From Nitrospira sp. (GTDB taxonomy: Bacteria; Nitrospirota; Nitrospiria; Nitrospirales; Nitrospiraceae), in the NCBI GenBank assembly GCA_035968315.1, contig JAVYIN010000007.1, positions 28,996-92,995 of the forward strand: a stretch of 64,000 nucleotides of DNA, given 5' to 3'. Positions 25,986 through 32,834 of the stretch are shown here, one piece after another; the stretch's first letter is position 1, and the number at the start of each line of letters is the position of its first letter. Both the position numbers and the translations under genes were made by a program. The notes beneath the pieces are model-generated. The model saw only the letters and a program-made list of their open reading frames with translations, had not been told where the DNA came from and made no database searches.

Positions 25986-27560
25986 GCGGCTCGGCGTCAT
26001 CGATGAGCGGTAGGTCTGTTCCCATTGGCGTTGAAACTGGTCATAGGACACTGAGAGCTTCTGCTGCATCGCGGCGTCGATCGCCTGTCCGGTTGCCAGC
26101 ACATTGATGACCTGGCGTACTCCATACATGCTGTAGCGGTCGAGAAGATGCTGTGTGGCTGATCGGGCTTCACGATAGGCGCTCTGACGAGCGTCGTCCG
26201 TCAGCTGGATCCACTCTCCTTGTAATGACGGTAAGGGAACGAACGCGCCGGCTTGCTGTCCGCCTTCGTCGAGGTCTGGCCACGGGTCTTCCGTGAGTTG
26301 CAGGGCCAGGCCTTCGAGGAGCCAATGGGGCACGGCGGCAACGGCACCTTTGACATGCTCGAAGAGCAAGGCATGGACAAATTCGTGACGGGCGATGCGG
26401 CTAAGGATGGCCAAATCTTCAAGGGCTCCCTGCGTGGGAAGGTGAATGGTTCCCGATGAGCGGTCGAAGAGGGTATCGGCCCATGCCGGAGTGCCTGCCG
26501 TGCTGGCAAATTTTTGAGCGGTATGGAGCACGACGGTGATGGGTTTCGATGGGACATGTCCGAATTTCTGTGTCAGTTCGTCGTGGGCATATTCCAGAAT
26601 CGCGCGCATCTGTGTCCCGATGGTCTGGTCCGCAGGTCCATCGAATTGAATGATGAAATGAGCCGTGCTTGACCGGGGAGGCTGGGGTGGTGGTGTCGCA
26701 GGAGACGGTACCGTGGCGGTGGGTGTGCGGCTGGCTGTGTTCGAAGCCATGACGGGAACGGACGAAGCCGCAGTCGTTCGAGCGTTGTCCGGCTGTGTGG
26801 AGGGCGGGGGCTGGACGGTTTGTGCCGCCGCAGTGGTTACTAGTTCACTCTTGGGAATCTTGGCGAGCAACTTTCGCAAGTACGACTGATTGTTGGGATC
26901 GCGTTCCGCTCGTGTACGAACCAGATCCAGGTGTTTCGCCGCCAGACTGGCATTTCCCTTAGCCAGCAGAAGGTCGGCGAGCGCAAGATGGGGAAACGGG
27001 TCTTGTGGGGCGAGGCGAATGACGGTTTCCAAGAACTGCGGCGTCATGGCCGGATCACGCAGCTCCCAGTAGGCCTGGGTGAGGTTGAGGTGCGCCAGGG
27101 GATTGGAGGGATCCCAGGAAACCGCCTGCTTAAAGGCCTTGACGGAGAGGGCGGTGCCGCCGAACTTTTCCTGCTGGATGCCGAGATTGTTCCAGAGGCC
27201 TGCAATGTATTGCCGCGTTGGCACGTGTGTGAGTTTCTTGTGGGAGAGGGCTTTCAGCTGCGGCTCGACGCCACCGTAATTGCCCCTGTCGAGTTCGTCG
27301 CGAATCTTCTCGAGCGTCGAATCCGGCGCCGGACCAAGTTCGACCAATCGGGATGCCGGTACATCCCAGGTCGGATTCTTCTGCTGGCCTGGGAAGGTCA
27401 GCGCTGACGTTGGTGATGCGGATGTTGTCGTTGACGCAGGGTCTGCAGCCGGTTTGGGATCGAGGTAGGCGGGCTTCAGCCAGACCTGGTATCCGACAAA
27501 GAGCAGCAACGCCACGGCAAGAAGGGTGAGCGTAGAAGTGATATTGCGTTGATACCTCAC
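25980..27560 (-). CDS. Membrane-anchored TPR protein with peptidase MA-type metallopeptidase domain
   Basis: 526 residues: an N-terminal membrane anchor (about 8-26), Ser/Thr/Pro-rich spacer, TPR-like region (about 80-220), a second low-complexity linker, then a zinc metallopeptidase domain of the peptidase MA / gluzincin type. The active site is visible as H392-E393-F-V-H396 with the third ligand Glu416 in HWLLEGLALQ. The catalytic domain should face the periplasm. It lies 38 bases after the 27-haem cytochrome gene on the same strand, suggesting a role in assembling or turning over the cytochromes; that link is inference. Confidence 0.8.
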   Translation of the reverse strand: MRYQRNITSTLTLLAVALLLFVGYQVWLKPAYLDPKPAADPASTTTSASPTSALTFPGQQKNPTWDVPASRLVELGPAPDSTLEKIRDELDRGNYGGVEPQLKALSHKKLTHVPTRQYIAGLWNNLGIQQEKFGGTALSVKAFKQAVSWDPSNPLAHLNLTQAYWELRDPAMTPQFLETVIRLAPQDPFPHLALADLLLAKGNASLAAKHLDLVRTRAERDPNNQSYLRKLLAKIPKSELVTTAAAQTVQPPPSTQPDNARTTAASSVPVMASNTASRTPTATVPSPATPPPQPPRSSTAHFIIQFDGPADQTIGTQMRAILEYAHDELTQKFGHVPSKPITVVLHTAQKFASTAGTPAWADTLFDRSSGTIHLPTQGALEDLAILSRIARHEFVHALLFEHVKGAVAAVPHWLLEGLALQLTEDPWPDLDEGGQQAGAFVPLPSLQGEWIQLTDDARQSAYREARSATQHLLDRYSMYGVRQVINVLATGQAIDAAMQQKLSVSYDQFQRQWEQTYRSSMTPSRS

Positions 27561-27598
27561 GTGATCGTTCCTTCAGTTCCGTCACAGGTCGCGCGTCA

Positions 27599-29590
27599 TC
27601 ACGGCCGGCCGCGAAAGACTCCGGTGCCCGGTTTCATCGTTTTCCACAACGTTGTTTCATGGCAGCGCTCACATTGCGAGCCAAAACTGCCTTCGTGTTT
27701 GTCGTCCTTCTTGTGACAGCTGACACAGGCCGACGAGGATTTCACTTTCTTATCCATGCGCTCCGTATGGCAGGCATAACAGTCGAGCCCTTTGTGTCCG
27801 CCATCCAGTTTGAAGGTCGTCCTGCGATTGTGGTCGAAGTCCCACAATTTCCAGTCCCGCAGGCTGTGGCAGTCCTGGCATTCTGTCCCCAATTTGCGCC
27901 GGTGGACATCTTCGCTCTTGTGGCAGGCATAGCAGGCGGCCGGTGTCTTGTCCTTATAGAGGCGGCCGGTGTGGCAACTCTCGCAGGCTGTTGTGCGGTG
28001 CCTGCCGAGGAGGGGGTATGTGGTGTCGCGGTCATGGTCGAAGGCGATCGCTTTCCAAGTCTGCTCACCATGGCACTTGTCGCATGTCTCGCCGAAGTTC
28101 GACCGGTGGACGTCGTCTTTCTTATGGCAGGCCGCGCAATTGGTCGGGGTCTTGTCTTTGTAGAGCATGCCGGTATGGCACCGGTCACATTTCGTCTTAC
28201 GATGATAGCCTTTCAGGAGATATGCGGTATCCCGATCGTGCGTAAAGAGCAGGATGTTCCACTCGCGTTCCGTGTGACAGCGCTCACAGCGGTCGCCATA
28301 CCGCCCTTTGTGTGGGTCGTCTTTCTTGTGGCAGGTCGCGCAATCGGTCGGGGTCTTGTCTTTGTACAGGTGCCCCTTATGACAGGACTCGCATTTCGTA
28401 GCGAGATGTCGTCCACGCAGAGGATAGCGTGTGTGTAAGTCGTGGTCGAAGGTGATGGTCTTCCAGTCACTCTCCGCATGACAGGCGGCACATTTCTCTC
28501 CGTAGGCTCCTTTGTGTGTGTCGTCTTTCTTGTGACAAGCGTAACAATCAAGCGGGGTATCTTTAAACGCCGGCGTCAGGTGGCACTCCTTGCATTCCAC
28601 GGCCGCATGCTTTCCCATCAAGGGGAAGCGCGATTTATTGTGGTCAAACGGAGCTTTCTTCCACGACCGGTCGTTGTGGCACTCCTCGCATTTGGTGCCT
28701 TCCTGCCCTTTGTGCTTGTCGTCCTTCTTATGGCACGAATAGCAGTCTAGCGGGGTGTTTTGATAGCGGTCGTTCGCATGGCAGTCTTTGCAGGCGACCT
28801 CCGCGTGCTTGTTACGGAGTTTATACCGGGTTGTGTCGTGATCGAACCGAATCTCTTTCCAATTCCGATCGGCATGACAATCGGCACATCCCGGTCCCGC
28901 CTTCCCTTTATGCTTGTCGTCCTTCTTATGGCAGGAGTAACAGTCTAAGGGCGTGTCTTTATAGCGGTTGTTGGCATGGCAGTCCTTGCAGGCGACTTCC
29001 GCATGTTTGTTGCGAAGTTTGTAGCGGGTCTTGTCGTGGTCGAACCGGATGTCTTTCCATTGCAGGTCCGTGTGGCAGTTGTTGCACGCCGTTCCGGCTT
29101 TCCCGTTGTGCTGGTCGTCCTTCTTATGGCAGCCGAAGCAGTCTGATGGGGCCTCGCGATACTTGGTCTTGGATTTGTGGCAGGACTTGCATTCGACTTT
29201 CTTGGCATTGGCATGGGCGCCTCTGAGCCGGAAATCCGTCCGCTCATGATCGAACGTCTGTTCGGTCATCGGGGCGATATTCTCCGTCCGGCCTTTGTGC
29301 TCTGTATGGCAGTCTTTGCAGGCCCGTTGTTCTTGGAATCGCCCGTGCAATCCTTGTTTGGCGTCGACATCCTTCCGCACGTCTTTGTGGCACTCGAGGC
29401 AGAGCGTGGTTTGAGCCGCTTTATCGAACCGCTTGTGGCATTTAGTGCAGTCTTCTTCCCATTTGGCATGGCCCTCGATCACCTGGCCCGGCATGAGGGC
29501 AGTTTCGACCGTATCGGCCCATGCGTCACCGCAGAGGACCGCCCAGAGTCCCAGGGTCAGAATGAGAATGTGGCGAATGCAAGCCTGCAC
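27599..29590 (-). CDS. 27-haem c-type cytochrome built of three-haem modules
   Basis: 663-residue exported cytochrome with a signal peptide (about 1-25) and, by my count, 27 CxxCH motifs. After the first three motifs, eight near-repeats of about 65-75 residues each carry three haems: KHAxVxCKxCH, then TPLDCYxCHKKDDxHKG, then GxxCxxCH followed by W and FDHD with a distal His. The extra histidines can supply bis-His ligation, giving a long multihaem wire. It is 15 bases downstream of the membrane protein gene and should be matured by the Ccm system encoded across the divergent promoter. Location is periplasmic or outer surface; the electron donor is unknown. Confidence 0.93.
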   Translation of the reverse strand: MQACIRHILILTLGLWAVLCGDAWADTVETALMPGQVIEGHAKWEEDCTKCHKRFDKAAQTTLCLECHKDVRKDVDAKQGLHGRFQEQRACKDCHTEHKGRTENIAPMTEQTFDHERTDFRLRGAHANAKKVECKSCHKSKTKYREAPSDCFGCHKKDDQHNGKAGTACNNCHTDLQWKDIRFDHDKTRYKLRNKHAEVACKDCHANNRYKDTPLDCYSCHKKDDKHKGKAGPGCADCHADRNWKEIRFDHDTTRYKLRNKHAEVACKDCHANDRYQNTPLDCYSCHKKDDKHKGQEGTKCEECHNDRSWKKAPFDHNKSRFPLMGKHAAVECKECHLTPAFKDTPLDCYACHKKDDTHKGAYGEKCAACHAESDWKTITFDHDLHTRYPLRGRHLATKCESCHKGHLYKDKTPTDCATCHKKDDPHKGRYGDRCERCHTEREWNILLFTHDRDTAYLLKGYHRKTKCDRCHTGMLYKDKTPTNCAACHKKDDVHRSNFGETCDKCHGEQTWKAIAFDHDRDTTYPLLGRHRTTACESCHTGRLYKDKTPAACYACHKSEDVHRRKLGTECQDCHSLRDWKLWDFDHNRRTTFKLDGGHKGLDCYACHTERMDKKVKSSSACVSCHKKDDKHEGSFGSQCERCHETTLWKTMKPGTGVFRGRP

Positions 29591-29605
29591 GGGTAATGGT
29601 CCGGG

Positions 29606-30532
29606 TCAATACATGTACACGGCGATGATATGAAAGATCGTGCTCGCCGCGAGGAGATAAATCAGTGGAATGTGGAGGATATGCCAGAGCGAGAAAATGC
29701 GCTCGTAGGTGGTGAACTCAGCGACTCGCTCGGCTTCCCGGAGATAGCGGTTGGCGAGGTGCAGCGCGTCCTGCGCGCCTCCAGGAAATTCGGCCGATCG
29801 TTCACGTCCTAAAATCGATCGCAACTCTTTCCCGCAGCGGAAGGAGCACAGACGCCGTTTCCACCCGAGCGCGGCCACAGACCACCACATCGTGATGGCG
29901 GACCGTTCCACATGATTGGCCTCGCGCTCAAAGGCCGTGAGCCATTGTTCCACCCGTGGAGCCCTATGAAAACGAGACCGCATGTCATCGGCCTGGCAGG
30001 CGAATTCCTGCTGCACTCGTTCCAGCGTCGCGCGACGGCCATACAAGCCATAGTGGATCTTGGTATACACAAAGCGCCCGATCACCCCGCTGGCAACCAT
30101 GATGAGCATGCTGATGAGCGCGATGGTGGCATTCAGCGACCGCAAATGAAACGTGGAGTGAAAGAGAATGAGCGCAGGGCCCGCGATGCCCATGATCATA
30201 TGCCAGCGAAACCAATTCTTCAGCGCCCCCCATCGATGCAGGGCTCGCACATGCTTCCGCAAAGGATACAAAAGCATGGCCAGCATCGTGACGGATCCGC
30301 CGACGCCCAAGTAAAAACCGAAAGCGGAGCGCGGGGTGTAATACTTGCCGGTGGCGACTTTATAAGCGAGCCAGGCCAAGAGGCTCAACACGACCAAGGC
30401 CAGCAGCGGGTTGAGAAGGGAGAGGCCATCAGGTGTCGAGTTTCTGTCAGGCCTGGATTCAGGCTCTGTTGGCGGGCGAGAGGAGTCAATCGATCGTGGC
30501 AGTGGTTTTCTGATGGGTTCGGCAACGGCCAT
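29606..30532 (-). CDS. His-rich multi-pass membrane protein, possible b-type cytochrome
   Basis: 308 residues with about five membrane segments: about 40-60, 70-90, 108-128, 133-155 and 282-306. Histidines cluster in the third and last helices: H111, H125, H129 and H284, H287, H301, spaced as in dihaem b-type quinol-interacting proteins. A soluble loop (about 160-270) with two Cys (CSFRCGKE) separates them. It is the first gene of a unit with the 27-haem cytochrome, so it could pass electrons between the quinone pool and that cytochrome. I cannot name the family; haem binding is inference. Confidence 0.7.
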   Translation of the reverse strand: MAVAEPIRKPLPRSIDSSRPPTEPESRPDRNSTPDGLSLLNPLLALVVLSLLAWLAYKVATGKYYTPRSAFGFYLGVGGSVTMLAMLLYPLRKHVRALHRWGALKNWFRWHMIMGIAGPALILFHSTFHLRSLNATIALISMLIMVASGVIGRFVYTKIHYGLYGRRATLERVQQEFACQADDMRSRFHRAPRVEQWLTAFEREANHVERSAITMWWSVAALGWKRRLCSFRCGKELRSILGRERSAEFPGGAQDALHLANRYLREAERVAEFTTYERIFSLWHILHIPLIYLLAASTIFHIIAVYMY

Positions 30533-30787
30533 GCTCTGTCATTCCTCGTGCAGGGTGCCTATCACAGGCTGTGAAGTAGAAGGGACACGGGTTCCCCCGT
30601 AAGCAAGCAACTCTCGCGCCGTCCCTCCACCGATTCCCGTTTCTGAGCAAGGAAAGAGACTCTCTCGCCGCATGGTGTAGGGGCGAGGGAACATCTTGTT
30701 CAGAAATCGTATAGCTTCACCTGCTTGTCGTACCGGGTGTAGTCGCGTCTCGTGCATCAATTCAATGTTTTAGAGGATCGATTGGAA

Positions 30788-30803
30788 TGGTACGCCCTTT
30801 GCG
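30788..30803 (+). promoter_or_regulatory. Sigma-54-like -24/-12 element
   Basis: TGGTACGCCCTTTGCG matches the consensus TGGCACG-N4-TTGCW in 6 of 7 (TGGTACG) and 4 of 5 (TTGCG), with the GG and GC pairs at the required spacing. Initiation would fall near 30813, immediately before the first palindrome. No enhancer-binding activator gene is adjacent, so this is tentative. Confidence 0.35.
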
Positions 30804-30813
30804 TAAGCACATT

Positions 30814-30829
30814 TGGGATTGATTTCCCA
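30814..30829. promoter_or_regulatory. Palindromic operator candidate, copy A
   Basis: TGGGATTGATTTCCCA: arms TGGGA and TCCCA around six bases. A second copy begins exactly 40 bases downstream (about four helical turns), which would place two bound dimers on the same face of the DNA. Confidence 0.55.
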
Positions 30830-30853
30830 TTCATTTATCTTGCTGCGCGCTAG

Positions 30854-30869
30854 TGGGATAATATTCCCA
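30854..30869. promoter_or_regulatory. Palindromic operator candidate, copy B
   Basis: TGGGATAATATTCCCA: the same arms and spacer length as copy A. The centre contains a -10-like GATAAT/TAATAT, so a bound protein could block or replace RNA polymerase. A third copy overlaps the start of the DUF6502-type gene at 45788-45803. Confidence 0.55.
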
Positions 30870-30927
30870 ACATAGTAAATCGGCAAGCATTCTCAATCGT
30901 TCAGCCTCATTGGCCTGTATGGAGCTT

Positions 30928-32766
30928 ATGAACGGACAGCAACAAAGCCCCAAGGAAGCCAGAAAATGGCCCGGAATTGTCCTGGTTCTGGGCGCGTTTC
31001 TCTTATTGGCGGGCCTTATGCAGCCGGGCGGGGCAGAGGCACAGGGGAGCAACCGTACGGATGTAGAAATCGATCATGGCGCAACGGGATTTCCCCTGAC
31101 CGGCGGCCATGCGCAGGTCCAGTGTCAGCGCTGTCACCTGCAAGGCATCTTTCGTGGAACGCCGACACAGTGTATGCAATGCCATTCACCTGGTGGACGA
31201 GTCACGTCCACATTTAAGCCCGCGAACCACCTGCCCACCACGGTGAATTGTAATAGCTGTCACAGGACCACGAACTGGAAACCAGCGTTCTTTACCCATA
31301 ATGGCATTGCGCCGGGCACCTGCTCGAAGTGTCATAACAACAGTATTGTTCAAGGAAAGCCTGCGACCCATATTCCGACAGCCATGTCGTGCGACAGCTG
31401 CCATCGAATGGTGGGATGGATCGGCGCGGCCTTTAAGCATCTCGGGGTGGTGCCAGGCAGTTGCGCCACCTGTCATAACGGAGTGCAGGCTCGTGGGAAG
31501 CCGGCCACACACATGTCCACGACGGCTTCGTGCGACAGCTGTCACAGACTGGGTGGAGCGAATTGGGTGCTGGTATCGAGCGGTTACAATCACTCCGGTG
31601 TTGTTCCGGGCACCTGTGCCACCTGTCACGGAAGAAATGCGACCGGCATTCCTGTTACCCACAAAGGTGGGACGAATGTAGCCATTGCCTGCGACAGCTG
31701 CCACCGGACAACCGGGTGGCGGCCGGCGACGATGAACCACACGGTGGTGGCGGCAACGCCCTGCTCAACCTGCCACAACAATACGCTGGCCCGTGGGATT
31801 CCTGCCGGCCATAGGGCGGGGATGACGCCGGGGACCTGCAACAGTTGTCACTCGACCGTGGCGTGGATTCCGGCGACGATGAACCATGTGGGCGTGGTGC
31901 CAGGCACCTGTGCGACGTGTCATGGCAGAACAGCGACGGGCATACCCGTTTCCCACAAAGGCGGCACTAATACGGCATTGACCTGCGACAGCTGCCACCG
32001 GACAACCGGGTGGCGGCCGGCGACGATGAACCACACGGTGGTGACGGCGACGCCCTGCTCAACCTGCCACAACAATACGCTGGCGCGGGGCATCCCGGCC
32101 GGGCACAAGGGCGGGATGACCCCGGGCGCCTGCAATACCTGTCACACGACGACAGCGTGGATTCCGGCAACGTTCAATCATACGGGGGTGACGCCGGGCA
32201 CCTGTAATACCTGTCATGGCGTGACCTCGACGGGGATCCCGGCGAATCACAAAGGGGGGACCAATCTAGGGATCTCCTGCGACAGCTGCCACCGGACAAC
32301 CGGCTGGCGGCCGGCGACGATGAACCACACGGTGGTGACGGCGACGCCCTGCGCCAACTGTCACAACGGAACGTTAGCGACAGGCAAATCCGGCAGCCAT
32401 TTTATCACGACGCAAGCGTGCAACAAGTGTCATGGGAATACCACGGCGTGGACGCCGGTCACGGCCTACACGCATCTCTCTCCCTATTACAAGGCGCATC
32501 GGTCTGGCGTACTCTGCAGCGCCTGTCATACGACGAATAACGAAGCGATTGCATGGAAATATGCCGCCTACAAACCAGACTGCGCGGGATGTCACGCCGG
32601 TGATTTTAAGCCGACGGCTCATAAGAAGGTTGACTCACCCGTTATCTACTACACGGTCACGGAGCTCAAAGATTGTTCGGGCAGTTGTCATTTATATACG
32701 GACTCGACCTTTACCAAAATCAAGACGAGCCGTACGGGACAACATCGACCTACCGGTAGCTTCTAA
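30928..32766 (+). CDS. Multihaem cytochrome c with 21 CxxCH and one CxxxCH motif
   Basis: 612 residues from ATG 30928 (GGAG just before; 30910 and 30919 are alternatives). An N-terminal hydrophobic segment (VLVLGAFLLLAGLMQPGGAEA) is a signal or anchor. By my count 21 CxxCH motifs follow, plus a terminal CSGSCH that has three residues between the cysteines. The middle consists of 98-residue units, each with four haems, whose DNA repeats every 294 bases. The ending, with TVTELKDCSGSCHLYTDST, resembles outer-surface multihaem cytochromes of Geobacter-type electron transfer. It opens the unit that continues into the beta-barrel and ccm genes. Confidence 0.92.
   Translation: MNGQQQSPKEARKWPGIVLVLGAFLLLAGLMQPGGAEAQGSNRTDVEIDHGATGFPLTGGHAQVQCQRCHLQGIFRGTPTQCMQCHSPGGRVTSTFKPANHLPTTVNCNSCHRTTNWKPAFFTHNGIAPGTCSKCHNNSIVQGKPATHIPTAMSCDSCHRMVGWIGAAFKHLGVVPGSCATCHNGVQARGKPATHMSTTASCDSCHRLGGANWVLVSSGYNHSGVVPGTCATCHGRNATGIPVTHKGGTNVAIACDSCHRTTGWRPATMNHTVVAATPCSTCHNNTLARGIPAGHRAGMTPGTCNSCHSTVAWIPATMNHVGVVPGTCATCHGRTATGIPVSHKGGTNTALTCDSCHRTTGWRPATMNHTVVTATPCSTCHNNTLARGIPAGHKGGMTPGACNTCHTTTAWIPATFNHTGVTPGTCNTCHGVTSTGIPANHKGGTNLGISCDSCHRTTGWRPATMNHTVVTATPCANCHNGTLATGKSGSHFITTQACNKCHGNTTAWTPVTAYTHLSPYYKAHRSGVLCSACHTTNNEAIAWKYAAYKPDCAGCHAGDFKPTAHKKVDSPVIYYTVTELKDCSGSCHLYTDSTFTKIKTSRTGQHRPTGSF
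31691..32400 (+). repeat. 294-bp tandem repeat inside the multihaem cytochrome gene
   Basis: The sequence GCGACAGCTGCCACCGGACA recurs at 31691, 31985 and 32279, exactly 294 bases (98 codons) apart, and the following 50-100 bases are almost identical in each copy. The third copy is partial. High DNA identity points to recent duplication or ongoing gene conversion, each unit adding four haems. Confidence 0.85.
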
Positions 32767-32834
32767 ATTTCCAGGGAGAGGCTTCCAGAGAGGGAGCCTC
32801 TCCCTGGCCCATCGTTCACACTCTAGGGGAGCGT

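Larger units (their letters stand above)
30533..30927. promoter_or_regulatory. Divergent intergenic region between the two cytochrome units
   Basis: About 395 bases without a convincing gene, AT-richer than its flanks. It separates the minus-strand membrane protein/27-haem unit from the plus-strand 22-haem/barrel/ccm unit, and contains a sigma-54-like element (30788-30803) and two copies of the palindrome TGGGA-N6-TCCCA (30814-30829, 30854-30869). I found no clear promoter for the minus-strand unit. Confidence 0.6.

Noticed and set aside
30539..30760. 73-codon minus-strand frame between the cytochrome units
   Set aside because: No ribosome site, no family pattern, and it lies in a divergent promoter region.
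31691..32400. CRISPR-like regular repeats
   Set aside because: The 294-base period is an exact multiple of three and encodes repeated haem modules; there are no short repeats with unique spacers.
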